From: Roseiarcus sp963820795
Lineage (GTDB): Bacteria > Pseudomonadota > Alphaproteobacteria > Rhizobiales > Beijerinckiaceae
DNA: 64,000 nucleotides
NCBI GenBank assembly: GCA_963820795.1
Contig: CAWGBJ010000021.1
Coordinates: 62,001-126,000, forward strand
Direction of reading: 5' to 3'
Shown piece by piece: positions 45,684 to 54,935 of the stretch. A program made the translations under genes and the position numbers. Below the pieces are notes generated by a model. It saw nothing but the letters and a program-made list of their open reading frames with translations. It did no database searches and was not told the DNA's origin. Numbering within the stretch: position 1 is the stretch's first letter; every line of letters begins with the position of its first letter.

Positions 45684-46154
45684 TCACAGCGCCTTCGCGG
45701 CGGCCAGAACCTCGTCTGCGTGCCCCGGAACTTTCACCTTGCGCCAGACCCGGGCGATCCGCCCCTGCCGGTCGATGAGGAAGGTCGAGCGCTCGACCCC
45801 GAAATACTTCCGCCCGTACATGCTCTTTTCTTTCCAGACGCCGTAGGCTTCGATTGCCGATCGTTCGGGGTCGGCCGCCAGCGCGATGCCGAGGTCGTGC
45901 TTCTTTTTGAACTTGTCGTGAGTCGCGGCGTTATCGGGCGAGACGCCAACCACCGTGGCGCCGGCCGCGGCGAATTTCGCCTTGAGACCGCTGAAAGCGA
46001 TGGCCTCGGCGGTGCAGCCAGACGTGTCGTCCTTCGGATAGAAGTAGAGAACGACAGCCTTACCTCTGAGGTCGGCAAGGCTGGCATGGCCCTCCCCGTC
46101 GGTCGGCAGCGAGAAACCCGGGGCCGCGTCGCCGACGTTCAGTTCCTTAACCAT
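45684..46154 (-). CDS. bcp: Thioredoxin-dependent peroxiredoxin, BCP/PrxQ type
   Basis: A 156-residue peroxiredoxin that reduces peroxides in the cytoplasm. The active-site region is VVLYFYPKDDTSGCTAEAIA with peroxidatic Cys47. The resolving Cys five residues later, common in PrxQ/BCP, is replaced by Ile52, and no other Cys follows, so this is a 1-Cys type. The C-terminal RKYFGVERSTFLIDRQGRIA is typical. The ATG at 46154 (MVKELNVGD) is preferred over one seven codons upstream. It is divergent from the large AsmA-like gene with 242 bp between the starts. Confidence 0.9.
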   Translation of the reverse strand: MVKELNVGDAAPGFSLPTDGEGHASLADLRGKAVVLYFYPKDDTSGCTAEAIAFSGLKAKFAAAGATVVGVSPDNAATHDKFKKKHDLGIALAADPERSAIEAYGVWKEKSMYGRKYFGVERSTFLIDRQGRIARVWRKVKVPGHADEVLAAAKAL

Positions 46155-46396
46155 ATCGCCCTCGTTTGGTCTCATTGTCGTTTCAATCCGCCCATACGTC
46201 GCCCGGCGTTTGCGCGACAGTGACCCGCAGCGCGGCGCGTTTCAAGGGCGTAAGTTCAGACCCGCGGCGCCTGCGGCGCTCGCACGTCGGCGAAGCAGGG
46301 GCTTTTGGCGGCGGCGGCTGCACGGAGGACGACTCTCGATTGGTCGGTCGGTTTGAAGTCGGGACGCGCGCCCGCGCACGGGGCGCCCTTCGCCGC

Positions 46397-49300
46397 ATGG
46401 CGGAAACTGCAGGAGGGCCGCGTCTTTCGGCGCGTCGGCGCCGTGCGAGGAGAATCGCACACGTCCTTGGTCGGGCCGCCGAGTTGTCCGCTGTTGTGGC
46501 GATCGCCGCGGCCGTCATTCTTGCGGTCCGGCTGGCGAACGGACCGATCTATCTCGATTCGCTGCGCGATAGGATCGCCGCGAACCTCCAGGAGCGCGCC
46601 GGAGATCGCTACGCGGTTGAACTCGGCCGAACCTACATTATGCACGATTCCTGGGGGGTCGGCCTGGGATTCCGCGGTCTGCAGGTGCGCGATGCCGCCG
46701 GACGCACGGTTCTCTCGGCCCCCGGGGGCAAGATCGGCCTCGATCCGTTCGCGGCGCTGATCGCGCAAGTGAAGGTTCGGCGGCTCGAACTGGACCGGCT
46801 CGACCTGCGTCTGCGCGTCTCGCCGGACGGCGCGCTGTCGATCGCGGTCTCGGGCGATGCTGGCGGAGAGTCGATCGCCTTGCCGAGCATGGGGCGTCCG
46901 GGGGTCGACAACACCAACCTCGCAGCTCTCATCCGTGCGGCCGCCGAGGCGATGGCCGGCGCAAGTCAGGCGATCGACCGGCTGACGCTCGCCCGCGGGA
47001 ATTTCACCATCGACAACGAAGCGACGCACCGGTCGGTCACCTACAAGGACTTCAATCTCGTTTTCGATCGGTCCGGCGACCAGGCAAGGGCAAAAATCTC
47101 GGCGATCGGCCCGGCCGGCGCCTGGTCGATCGAGGCCCGCGCCACCGTCGGGGATGCGCCGGCCCTGGCGTTGACGGCCCGGGACGTCAGCCTGGCCGAT
47201 CTCGAGACGTTCGACAAGAAGCCGCCGCCGCTTTTTGCCGAAGGACCGATCGGGTTCAAGTTCGACGCGCGTCTGGCGCCGGACGACACGCTTCAGAGCC
47301 TGGCCGGACGCTTTACCGTGGGCGCAGGCAACGTTCGGCTCAACAATCCCGATGCGCTGCCGTTCCTGGTCGACGAGGCCTCAGGCAAGTTCGAATGGCA
47401 AGACGCGGAGAAGCGGCTCGGCATTCGCGATCTCATGGTCTTCGCCGGCGAGACCCATATGACGGCCGACGGCTGGCTCAAGCCGCCGCTCGATCCGGCG
47501 GGCGCCTGGACGGCGCGGCTCGAGTCAACGGACATGCGCGTTGGACCGGAACGCCAGGGCGACACAGCGGTCGTGCTGAATTCCGTCGTGGCCGACCTTC
47601 GTTTCGTTCCCTCGGAGTCGCGCTTCGTCGTTGACGGGTTCGCCTTGCGCGGTCCGACTGTAGACGCTGCGCTCAAGGCCGATATCGGGCCGGACGGTCC
47701 GGGCGTTTCGCTCAGGCTCGGCATTACCGTGAACTCGAGCTCGACTCCGGACGTCATGCGCCTCTGGCCGCAGTTCATCAATCCGGACGTGCGCGACTGG
47801 TGTGTACACAATCTTCACGGCGGGCAAATCCAGGGTGAGATGGCGGCAAACTGGACAGCGGCCGATCTCGACGCGATGGCCCACAAGCGCGCCCTTCCGC
47901 GCGACAGCGTGCACGGCACGTTCAGCGCTCGAGATGTCGGGGTCGATCTGATGCCGGGCTTGCCGATGATGGTCGCGGACGACGGGGCGGGAACCTTCAC
48001 CGGGCGCGATTTTATCGTCTCCAGCAAACACGCGACGATGACGTTGTCGCCGACGCGGCGCATTCAGGGCGACAACCTCGTCTTTACTGTGCCGGACACC
48101 ACCCCAAAGATGATCGTGGATGCACAGGCGCGAGCTCATCTCACCGGATCCGCCGACGCCTTCGCCGACCTGATCGGACGCGAACCCTTGCGCAAGCAGG
48201 CAGGCCTGCAGATCGATCCGGTGACGGTGCACGGGCAGGCGGACGGCGATCTCACGCTCGATCTCAAGCTCGGCAAGTCCGCCAAGCCGGAGGACACGCA
48301 GTTTCTTGCCACCGGCTCGCTGACAAATCTGGTCCTCGACAAGTTGATCGGCGAGGAGAAGCTCGACCAGGGCGCATTCACGATCGAGGCCGATCGCAAC
48401 AATCTGAAAATGGTGGGCGACGGCCAGCTTTTCGGCGCGGCGACCCACGTCGATGTCGCCCGCGCCCCCGGCGAGGAAGGTTCGGCGACGCTGACGCTGA
48501 CGCTCGATGCGGCCGCGCGCGCCAAGCAGGGCCTCAACTTCGCCTGGCTGACCGGCCCGATGCCGATCAAGCTCAAGGCGCCGCTCAGCCGCGACAGCGC
48601 CGACGTGGAAATCGATCTCACGCCCGCCGGCATCGACAATCCCGTTCCCGGCGTCCTCAAGGCCGCCGGCAAGCCGGGCAAGGCCGCTTTCCAGGTGAAG
48701 CCTGCGCCGGACGGGGCGTCGCTTACCAACATTTCCGTCGATTTCGGCGCCGCATTGCTGCGCGGCTCTGCCGACGCGGGCCTCGACGGCGCCATTACCG
48801 CGGCCAAGATCACCCAGGCGCGCATTTCCGCCGGCGACGATTTCAAGGTCGACGTCGTCAACAGCGCCAATGTCATCAAGGCGACGGTGCACGGCTCGAT
48901 CCTTGACGCCAGACCGTTCATTAAGTGGCTGACCCAGGGCGGCGCGTCGTCCCCAGCCGCGAAGGACTTCGATATCGATCTGAAGGTCGCGACGGTGGTC
49001 GGCGCGAACAAACAGTCCATCAGTGGCCTCGAACTCAACGCGTCGCGCCGGGGCGGAGAGGATCGGCTTCAGCTCTTCCGCGGGCGCATCGGTCAGGGCG
49101 TCGTGATGGCGAGCCGCGTCGGCGCGGGCGGAGAAATTCGCCTCGTCTCGACGGACGCTGCCGCGGTTGCTCGCTTCGCCGACCTTTATTCCCGAATGGA
49201 AGGCGGAAACCTGGACATGACCCTTCTCATGTCGGGCGAGTCCGCCACTGGGGCGGCGACGATCACGAATTTCGTCCTACGCGACGAACCAGCCTTCCGG

Positions 49301-49813
49301 CAGCTCGTCGCCGCCGGCCAGTCGCAAGCCCCAGGCGTTGCGATCGACGCCTCGTCCATTCGGTTCCAGAAGATGACGGTCGCTTTCGAGCGCTCGCCTG
49401 GCGCACTCGAAATCAGGGACGCGGTGATCTACAACCCGAATATGGGCCTGACGACCGAGGGGCGCATCAACTTCGCGCGCAACGAAATCGATGTCAGCGG
49501 CACCTTCGTCCCCGCCTATTCGGTCAACACCATCCTAAGCAAGATCCCTCTGGTCGGCCTCCTCCTGGGTGGAGGGCAAAATGAAGGCGTTTTCGGCGTC
49601 ACCTACCGTGTGCACGGGCCGCTCGGCGGACCGCAACTGACCATCAATCCGCTCTCCGCCATTGCCCCCGGAATTTTGCGCAAGATCATCGGAGCGGTCG
49701 ACGGAACCGGTTCGCGCGGCGCTCTCACCCCCGGCGAGGCGTACACGCCCATTCCCGGCGCTCGCGGCGCAATCGCCCCCGGAGAGGCGTACGCTCCTCC
49801 GGTTCAGCGGTAG
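46397..49813 (+). CDS. AsmA-like / DUF3971 (YhdP-type) envelope protein
   Basis: A 1,138-residue protein with one N-terminal helix (about residues 29-51, AAELSAVVAIAAAVILAV) and a very long periplasmic part of repeated beta-strands. It has the pattern of the YhdP/TamB/AsmA superfamily, which forms a hydrophobic groove carrying phospholipids between membranes. The DUF3971 region shows LWPQFINPDVRDWCVHNLHG, and the C-terminal AsmA_2 region shows RINFARNEIDVSGTFVPAYS then NTILSKIPLVGLLLGG. The tail (ALTPGEAYTPIPGARGAIAP, then GEAYAPP) is a short Pro/Gly repeat. The ATG at 46397 is chosen; the 77-codon extension upstream is Arg/Ser-rich without homology. Confidence 0.85.
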   Translation: MAETAGGPRLSARRRRARRIAHVLGRAAELSAVVAIAAAVILAVRLANGPIYLDSLRDRIAANLQERAGDRYAVELGRTYIMHDSWGVGLGFRGLQVRDAAGRTVLSAPGGKIGLDPFAALIAQVKVRRLELDRLDLRLRVSPDGALSIAVSGDAGGESIALPSMGRPGVDNTNLAALIRAAAEAMAGASQAIDRLTLARGNFTIDNEATHRSVTYKDFNLVFDRSGDQARAKISAIGPAGAWSIEARATVGDAPALALTARDVSLADLETFDKKPPPLFAEGPIGFKFDARLAPDDTLQSLAGRFTVGAGNVRLNNPDALPFLVDEASGKFEWQDAEKRLGIRDLMVFAGETHMTADGWLKPPLDPAGAWTARLESTDMRVGPERQGDTAVVLNSVVADLRFVPSESRFVVDGFALRGPTVDAALKADIGPDGPGVSLRLGITVNSSSTPDVMRLWPQFINPDVRDWCVHNLHGGQIQGEMAANWTAADLDAMAHKRALPRDSVHGTFSARDVGVDLMPGLPMMVADDGAGTFTGRDFIVSSKHATMTLSPTRRIQGDNLVFTVPDTTPKMIVDAQARAHLTGSADAFADLIGREPLRKQAGLQIDPVTVHGQADGDLTLDLKLGKSAKPEDTQFLATGSLTNLVLDKLIGEEKLDQGAFTIEADRNNLKMVGDGQLFGAATHVDVARAPGEEGSATLTLTLDAAARAKQGLNFAWLTGPMPIKLKAPLSRDSADVEIDLTPAGIDNPVPGVLKAAGKPGKAAFQVKPAPDGASLTNISVDFGAALLRGSADAGLDGAITAAKITQARISAGDDFKVDVVNSANVIKATVHGSILDARPFIKWLTQGGASSPAAKDFDIDLKVATVVGANKQSISGLELNASRRGGEDRLQLFRGRIGQGVVMASRVGAGGEIRLVSTDAAAVARFADLYSRMEGGNLDMTLLMSGESATGAATITNFVLRDEPAFRQLVAAGQSQAPGVAIDASSIRFQKMTVAFERSPGALEIRDAVIYNPNMGLTTEGRINFARNEIDVSGTFVPAYSVNTILSKIPLVGLLLGGGQNEGVFGVTYRVHGPLGGPQLTINPLSAIAPGILRKIIGAVDGTGSRGALTPGEAYTPIPGARGAIAPGEAYAPPVQR

Positions 49814-49908
49814 GGACCCGCTTCCCGGCGACCAGACAATCGCTCTCCGCAACGGCAGGAACATCATGCGAACCCGGTCCAAAACAAAGGCAGAACCTTC
49901 GTTTGTTC

Positions 49909-49984
49909 CGGGGACGGCCTACGCGCGACCGCCTGATTCTGTCTGTCGCAATGGCGGACAGTCTGTCGCAATCGGGGACGGCCT
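49909..49984. repeat. Small intergenic cluster of direct repeats
   Basis: GTCTGTCGCAAT occurs at 49941-49952 and 49961-49972, and GGGGACGGCCT at 49910-49920 and 49974-49984. The nested copies lie between the AsmA-like gene and mop. They look like a fragment of a dispersed repeat; no gene is present. Confidence 0.5.
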
Positions 49985-50009
49985 CGGGCCTTAAACCAAG
50001 AGGAATCCG

Positions 50010-50216
50010 TCAGTCGACGCCGACCATGACATCGGACGCCTTGATCACCGCATAGGCCTTCTGACCCTTTGCGAGCTTCAAATCATCGACGGCCTCGTTG
50101 GTGATCGACGCCGTTATGACGGTTCCGCCCACCTCGATCTGAACATGCGAGGTCGTCGCCCCTTTCACGACGTCCTTGATCGTTCCCTGCAGACGGTTGC
50201 GGGCGCTGATTTTCAT
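50010..50216 (-). CDS. mop: Molybdenum-pterin/molybdate-binding protein (molbindin)
   Basis: A 68-residue single Mop domain: MKISARNRLQGTIKDVVKGA, then ATTSHVQIEVGGTVITASIT, with NEAVDDLKLAKGQKAYAVIK and SDVMVGVD at the end. Such proteins assemble as hexamers and store or buffer molybdate in the cytoplasm. The ATG at 50216 is the true start; the longer frame upstream runs through the divergent promoter. It is divergent from modABC, with a candidate molybdate-responsive box between, which supports the assignment. Confidence 0.92.
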   Translation of the reverse strand: MKISARNRLQGTIKDVVKGATTSHVQIEVGGTVITASITNEAVDDLKLAKGQKAYAVIKASDVMVGVD

Positions 50217-50254
50217 TTGACGGCTCCCGGTTGGTGATTGCGATCGGAATAGAC

Positions 50255-50280
50255 CCGTCCAATATGGCCGTATATAACGG
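50255..50280. promoter_or_regulatory. Candidate molybdate-responsive operator (ModE/Mop box-like)
   Basis: In the 135-bp region between the divergent mop and modA starts, the text CCAATATGGCCGTATATAAC followed by GG contains TATATAACG, the right half of known ModE-type boxes, and a weaker left half AATAT. The symmetry is partial. Position and content suggest control of both directions by molybdate. No modE gene is in the window. Confidence 0.4.
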
Positions 50281-50351
50281 GCCGTAATCCGTACCTTCCT
50301 GAACGCCCGCGCGCAAGGGCGCGGTGGATCCAACGGACCCGGGCCCGCGAC

Positions 50352-51101
50352 ATGCTGAATCCTAGAGGACTGTTAGCAGCGATCCTTTTTCTTCTTCCCG
50401 CCCTCTCGCCGTCCGCGCGGGCGGGTCAGACGAATGTCGCCGTCGCGGCCAATTTCACCGAGCCCGCGAAGGAGATCGCCGCGCTTTTCCATCAGGCGAC
50501 GGGAAACGACGCGGTGTTGAGCTTTGGCGCTTCCGGTCCCCTCTACGCTCAGATCGCCAATGACGCCCCGTTTCAGGTTTTCCTTTCCGCCGACGCCGAA
50601 CGCCCGAAAGCGGCGATCAAGCAAGGATATGCGGTTCCCGGGAGCCTGTTCACCTATGCGATCGGCAAGCTTGTGCTGTGGAGCAAGGCGATCGACGTGA
50701 CGAAGGGCGACGAGGTCCTGAAGGCAGGCGCCTTTTCCAAGGTCGCCATTGCCAATCCGGCGGCCGCGCCCTACGGAGCCGCTGCGATCGAAACGATGAA
50801 GGCGCTCGGAATCTACGATGCGTTGAAGCCGAAGATCGTCGAGGGGAACAGCATCGCCCAGGCCTTCCAGTTCGTCGACACGAGGAATGCGGAAGTGGGC
50901 TTCGTCGCGCTCTCGCAATTGTTCAACATGACCGGGGGGACGCGCTGGGCAGTTCCGCCCAATCTCTATGCGCCCATCCGGCAGGACGCGGTTCTGCTGA
51001 AGAAGGGCGAAAGCGACGGGCCGTCGAAGGCCTTTCTTGAATTTCTCAAGGGACCGGCCGCCCGCGCGATCATCGAGAAATTCGGCTACGGGTTCGACTG
51101 A
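50352..51101 (+). CDS. modA: Molybdate ABC transporter substrate-binding protein
   Basis: A 249-residue periplasmic molybdate-binding protein. The signal peptide is LAAILFLLPALSPSARA, with cleavage before GQTNVAVAANF. ModA motifs are NVAVAANFTEPAKEIAALF, LSFGASGPLYAQIANDAPF, QVFLSADAERPKAAIKQG and KVAIANPAAAPYGAAAIE. The serines of SFGASG and SADAE contact the oxyanion. It leads modABC; modB begins 8 bp later. Molybdate is likely used for molybdopterin enzymes, possibly also nitrogenase, though no nif gene is in view. Confidence 0.94.
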   Translation: MLNPRGLLAAILFLLPALSPSARAGQTNVAVAANFTEPAKEIAALFHQATGNDAVLSFGASGPLYAQIANDAPFQVFLSADAERPKAAIKQGYAVPGSLFTYAIGKLVLWSKAIDVTKGDEVLKAGAFSKVAIANPAAAPYGAAAIETMKALGIYDALKPKIVEGNSIAQAFQFVDTRNAEVGFVALSQLFNMTGGTRWAVPPNLYAPIRQDAVLLKKGESDGPSKAFLEFLKGPAARAIIEKFGYGFD

Positions 51102-51109
51102 GCCAATTG

Positions 51110-51793
51110 ATGGGAGCCTTCGCTCACATCTGGCAACCGGTTCTCCTCACCATCGAGCTCGCGACGGTCACGACGCTGGTTCTGCTCGTCGTCGCGACGC
51201 CGCTCGCCTGGTGGCTGGCGCGCTCGGGCGCATGGTGGAAGGAAGGGGTTGCCGCCATCGTATCGCTGCCGATGGTGCTGCCGCCGACGGTGCTCGGATT
51301 CTATCTGCTGATTGCGCTCGGCGCTGGCGGCCCCGGCGGCGCGGTCGCCAGTCTTTGGGGCGCGCGCACGCTCGCCTTCACCTTCACCGGCCTCGTCGTC
51401 GGGTCGGTTGTCGCCTCGATGCCTTTTGTCGTTCAGCCGATCCGCAACGCCTTTGCGGCGATCGGCGATCGGCCCCTCGAAGTCGCCGCCACCCTGCGCG
51501 CTTCGCCGCGGCGCGCCTTCTGGACAGTCGCGCTACCGCTGGCGAGCCCGGGTCTTTTGAGCGGCGCCGTGCTCGGCTTTGCCCACACAGTCGGCGAGTT
51601 TGGCGTCGTCCTGATGATCGGCGGCAATATCCCTGGGCGAACGCGAGTCATGTCCACCGCCATCTTCGACTATGTCGAGACAATGCAGTGGCGGGAGGCC
51701 AATCTCCTCGCCCTCGGTCTGGTCGTCTTCGCTTTCGCCGTCATCCTGTCGATGACCGTCATTGAGAAACGGTTCGCGCGGGCCCGCGCGTGA
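51110..51793 (+). CDS. modB: Molybdate ABC transporter permease
   Basis: A 227-residue inner-membrane permease with five to six helices. The conserved cytoplasmic EAA loop is EVAATLRASPRRAFWTVALP, and LVLPPTVLGFYLL-type sequence appears as SLPMVLPPTVLGFYLLIALG. The ATG at 51110 is preferred over the TTG three bases earlier. It overlaps modC by 4 bp (GTGA), so translation of the ATPase is coupled. Confidence 0.93.
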   Translation: MGAFAHIWQPVLLTIELATVTTLVLLVVATPLAWWLARSGAWWKEGVAAIVSLPMVLPPTVLGFYLLIALGAGGPGGAVASLWGARTLAFTFTGLVVGSVVASMPFVVQPIRNAFAAIGDRPLEVAATLRASPRRAFWTVALPLASPGLLSGAVLGFAHTVGEFGVVLMIGGNIPGRTRVMSTAIFDYVETMQWREANLLALGLVVFAFAVILSMTVIEKRFARARA

Positions 51794-52911
51794 CGGCGGA
51801 GACCACCTCGATCCAGGCCGAATTCGCTGGCGCGATCGGCGGGTTCTCGCTCGAGGCGGCCTTCGTCGCGCCGGGGACCGGCGTCACGGCTCTCTTTGGC
51901 CCGTCCGGCTGCGGCAAAACGACGGTTCTGCGCTGCATTGCAGGCCTTAATCGGCTGCGCGACGGCTTCTGCGCGGTCGGCGCCGAGGTCTGGCAGGACC
52001 GAAGCGGTTTTTTTCTGCCGACGCATCTGCGTCCCCTCGGCTATGTTTTTCAGGAGGCGAGCCTGTTTCCGCACCTCAGCGTGCGGCGCAACCTTCTCTA
52101 TGGCGCGCCGCGCGATCAGAGCGCCCCGGCTGCGGATGCCGTCGATTTCGACGAGATCGTAGAGCTCTTGGGCATGGCGCCGCTGCTCGACCGCTCGCCG
52201 CGCAACCTGTCGGGAGGCGAGCGTCAGCGCGTCGCGATCGGCCGGGCGCTTCTGTCCCGGCCGAAACTGCTGTTGATGGACGAGCCGCTGTCGGCGCTCG
52301 ACCGGGCGACCAAAAACGAGATTTTGCCCTTTCTCGAGCGGCTTCGCGACCGCCTTCGGCTGCCGATCGTCTACGTCAGTCACGACATTGCCGAAGTCGA
52401 GCGCCTCGCCGGGCACATCGTGCTGATGGAACAAGGCCGCGTCATCGCCGCCGGTCCGCTCGGCGACCTGCAAAGCGACCCGTCTTTGCCGCTGGCGACG
52501 GCGCGCGACGCCGCCGTCAGCCTCGAGGGCGTGGTCGAAGCGCACGACCCCGGATATGGCCTGCTGACGCTCGCCGTCCGCGGCGGACGCCTGGTGGTCC
52601 CGGCGCCGCCGGCAAAAATCGGCGCCCGCCGACGGGTTCGCATCGTCGCCGGCGACGTGAGCCTCGCGCTCGACCCGTCAGCGCGAACATCCATTCTCAA
52701 TGTGCTTGCCGGCCGCGTCGTCTCGGCGCGGTCGCTCGGCTCCCATGAGGTGGTCGCCGTCATCGCGCTGGGCGCCGACGGCGCCGGCGCACGCGTTCTC
52801 TCGCGCCTCACCCAAAAATCATGGGAGAGTCTCGGCCTCGCCGAGGGCGTCGGCGTTCACGCCCAGGTCAAGGCGGTGGCGCTCGCGCCGGGCGGCGACC
52901 TCATCGGTTGA
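51790..52911 (+). CDS. modC: Molybdate ABC transporter ATP-binding protein
   Basis: A 373-residue ATPase. Walker A is FGPSGCGKTTVLRCIAG (residues 36-52), the signature is LSGGERQRVAIGRAL and Walker B is LLLMDEPLSALD. The C-terminal Mop/TOBE domain (about residues 295-370) can bind molybdate and inhibit transport. The GTG at 51790 overlaps the modB stop, which supports this start. It completes modABC. The adjacent minus-strand deaminase gene is convergent and ends 4 bp beyond. Confidence 0.94.
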   Translation: MTAETTSIQAEFAGAIGGFSLEAAFVAPGTGVTALFGPSGCGKTTVLRCIAGLNRLRDGFCAVGAEVWQDRSGFFLPTHLRPLGYVFQEASLFPHLSVRRNLLYGAPRDQSAPAADAVDFDEIVELLGMAPLLDRSPRNLSGGERQRVAIGRALLSRPKLLLMDEPLSALDRATKNEILPFLERLRDRLRLPIVYVSHDIAEVERLAGHIVLMEQGRVIAAGPLGDLQSDPSLPLATARDAAVSLEGVVEAHDPGYGLLTLAVRGGRLVVPAPPAKIGARRRVRIVAGDVSLALDPSARTSILNVLAGRVVSARSLGSHEVVAVIALGADGAGARVLSRLTQKSWESLGLAEGVGVHAQVKAVALAPGGDLIG

Positions 52912-52915
52912 CCGT

Positions 52916-53581
52916 CTATCGGCCGCTACGGCCGCCAAAATGATCGAAGACCCGCCTGCGCATGAAGCGCATGGCCTTTTCGCTGGTTCGTTTCCGCCGG
53001 CCGGGTTCTTCGAGCGCCTGAGGCGGATCGAGCGCGCATTCACAAACGAAGAGTCCGCGCGAGCGCGTAACCGCCCACAGGATCGGAGAGGCTCGCCGCA
53101 GCGCCGCGTCCGCTTCGTCAGACAGGAAATTTGTGCAGACGTCGGGCGGCGGCGCGAACACTTCCGGCATCGCGGCCGACAGGGTCGGGTCTCCGAGAAT
53201 GTTCCAGCGCGAATGGCCGCCCATGACCGGCGACGAAAGGCCGAAGACCACCCTGGAGATCCGGGATTCGCGGATCGCGTAGGAACAGAGTGCGCAGGGC
53301 TCGACGTTAGCGTAGAGCGTGCAGTCGTCGAGGCTCGTGCAGCCGAGCCTCCGCTGCGCCTCGGAGATAGCAACGATTTCAGCGTGCCGCGTAACATCGC
53401 GCTCGCAGGACACCCGGTTCGTCGTCTCGACGATCGTCCGGCCCTTGTTGGTCACGATGGCGGCGAACGGGTATCCGCCCTGGCGCGCCGATTCGACCGC
53501 GAGGTCGAAACAGCGTCGCATCATATGCTCGTCCCTTGCGGCCGCCGCCAGATCGTCCAACGCGTCCTCGCTCGCGAACAA
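52916..53581 (-). CDS. Zinc-dependent nucleoside/nucleobase deaminase
   Basis: A 221-residue member of the cytidine/deoxycytidylate deaminase superfamily. The zinc site is RHAEIVAISEA (His66, catalytic Glu68) and VEPCALCSYAIRES (Cys96, Cys99). It resembles guanine deaminase or TadA-type proteins in the core but has an N-terminal extension and a C-terminal Arg-rich tail of about 70 residues (CTNFLSDEADAALRRAS onward) not typical of TadA. The substrate is not clear: guanine, a pyrimidine nucleoside or a related heterocycle. The catalytic set is complete. It is convergent with modC and lies 91 bp downstream of the tyrS start region on the same strand. Confidence 0.82.
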   Translation of the reverse strand: MFASEDALDDLAAAARDEHMMRRCFDLAVESARQGGYPFAAIVTNKGRTIVETTNRVSCERDVTRHAEIVAISEAQRRLGCTSLDDCTLYANVEPCALCSYAIRESRISRVVFGLSSPVMGGHSRWNILGDPTLSAAMPEVFAPPPDVCTNFLSDEADAALRRASPILWAVTRSRGLFVCECALDPPQALEEPGRRKRTSEKAMRFMRRRVFDHFGGRSGR

Positions 53582-53672
53582 CCTTCTTTTTGTTCTTTAG
53601 CAGGGCGCGCCTGTTGCGGCCAATCCCCGCGCCGCAGCGGCTCCATCCAGCGGCGCGGGCGGCGCAACGACG

Positions 53673-54935
53673 CTACACCGCCCGCAGCAGCACGTGTTTC
53701 TTGCGGCCGAGCGACAGCTTCACGACGCCGCCCGCCTGCAACGCGTCGCGGGTGATCAGGGCCTTCTCGTCTCCGAGCGCCGCGTCGTTGACGCGCAGGC
53801 CGCCGCCGCGGATCTGGCGGCGCGCCTCTCCGGTCGAGGCGACGAGACCGGCGCGGACGAAAGCGGTCAGCGCCCCGAGCCCCGCGTCGAATTCCTCGCC
53901 AGGCACATCGACCGTCGGCAGGCTTTCGGCAAGCGCCCCCTCCTCGAAAGTCTTGCGCGCCGTGGCGGCGGCGAGCTCGGCGGCGTCCCGGCCGTGCAGA
54001 AGCGCCGTCGCCTCGTTGGCGAGCGCCTTCTTGGCCTCGTTGATCTCGACCCCCGGCAGGGCTTCGAGCCTGCGGATTTCGTCGAGCGGCATGAGGGTGA
54101 AGAGCCTGAGGAAGCGTCCGACGTCCGCATCCTCGACGTTGCGCCAGTACTGCCAGTAGTCGTACGGGCTCAGCAACGTCTCATCGAGCCAGACGGCGCC
54201 GGCGGCGGTCTTGCCCATCTTGGCCCCCGAGGCCATCGTGATGAGCGGGGAGGTCAAAGCGTAGAACTGCTCGAGCGCCATGCGCCGGCCGAGATCGATG
54301 CCGGTGACGATGTTGCCCCACTGGTCCGACCCGCCCATCTGCAGAGTGACGCCGTAGCGCCTGTTGAGTTCGGTGAAGTCGTAGGCCTGCAGGCACATGT
54401 AGTTGAATTCGAGGAAGCTCAGCTCGTGCTCGCGCTCGAGCCTCAGCTTGACCGAATCCATCGCCAGCATCCGGTTGACCGAAAAGTGCCGGCCGACGTC
54501 GCGCAGGAAATCGATGTAATTGAGCTTGGCGAGCCAGTCCGCATTGTCCGGCATGATCGCGTCATGCCTGCCCTCGCCGAAGCGGATGAAAGGCTCGAAG
54601 GCCTTGCGGATGCCAGCCTTGTTGGCCTCGATCTCTTCGATCGTCAGGAGCTTGCGGCTCTCGTCCTTGCCCGACGGATCGCCGACCATCGTCGTGCCGC
54701 CGCCCATCAGCGCCACCGGCTTGCCGCCCGTTGCCTGAAGCCAATGCAACATCATGATCGGCACCAGCGAACCGACGTGCAGCGATGGCGCGGTGGCGTC
54801 AAAGCCGATGTAACCGACGAGCGACCCCGAGCGCGCCTTCTCATCGAGCCCCGCCAGATCGGAGCATTGATGAATAAAGCCGCGCTCCTGCATGACGCGC
54901 AGGAAGTCGGAACGGGGTTCGAACGCCTCGGCCAC
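53673..54935 (-). CDS. tyrS: Tyrosyl-tRNA synthetase
   Basis: A 420-residue class I aminoacyl-tRNA synthetase charging tRNA-Tyr. The HIGH-like motif is LHVGSLVPIMMLHWLQATGG, tyrosine and tRNA recognition lies in SFLEFNYMCLQAYDFTELNR and LQMGGSDQWGNIVTGID, and the KMSKS-like loop is GAKMGKTAAGAVWLDE. The C-terminal S4-like RNA-binding domain ends LSLGRKKHVLLRAV. Length is normal. It is a housekeeping gene with no partner evident, transcribed away from the YXWGXW gene. Confidence 0.95.
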   Translation of the reverse strand: MAEAFEPRSDFLRVMQERGFIHQCSDLAGLDEKARSGSLVGYIGFDATAPSLHVGSLVPIMMLHWLQATGGKPVALMGGGTTMVGDPSGKDESRKLLTIEEIEANKAGIRKAFEPFIRFGEGRHDAIMPDNADWLAKLNYIDFLRDVGRHFSVNRMLAMDSVKLRLEREHELSFLEFNYMCLQAYDFTELNRRYGVTLQMGGSDQWGNIVTGIDLGRRMALEQFYALTSPLITMASGAKMGKTAAGAVWLDETLLSPYDYWQYWRNVEDADVGRFLRLFTLMPLDEIRRLEALPGVEINEAKKALANEATALLHGRDAAELAAATARKTFEEGALAESLPTVDVPGEEFDAGLGALTAFVRAGLVASTGEARRQIRGGGLRVNDAALGDEKALITRDALQAGGVVKLSLGRKKHVLLRAV

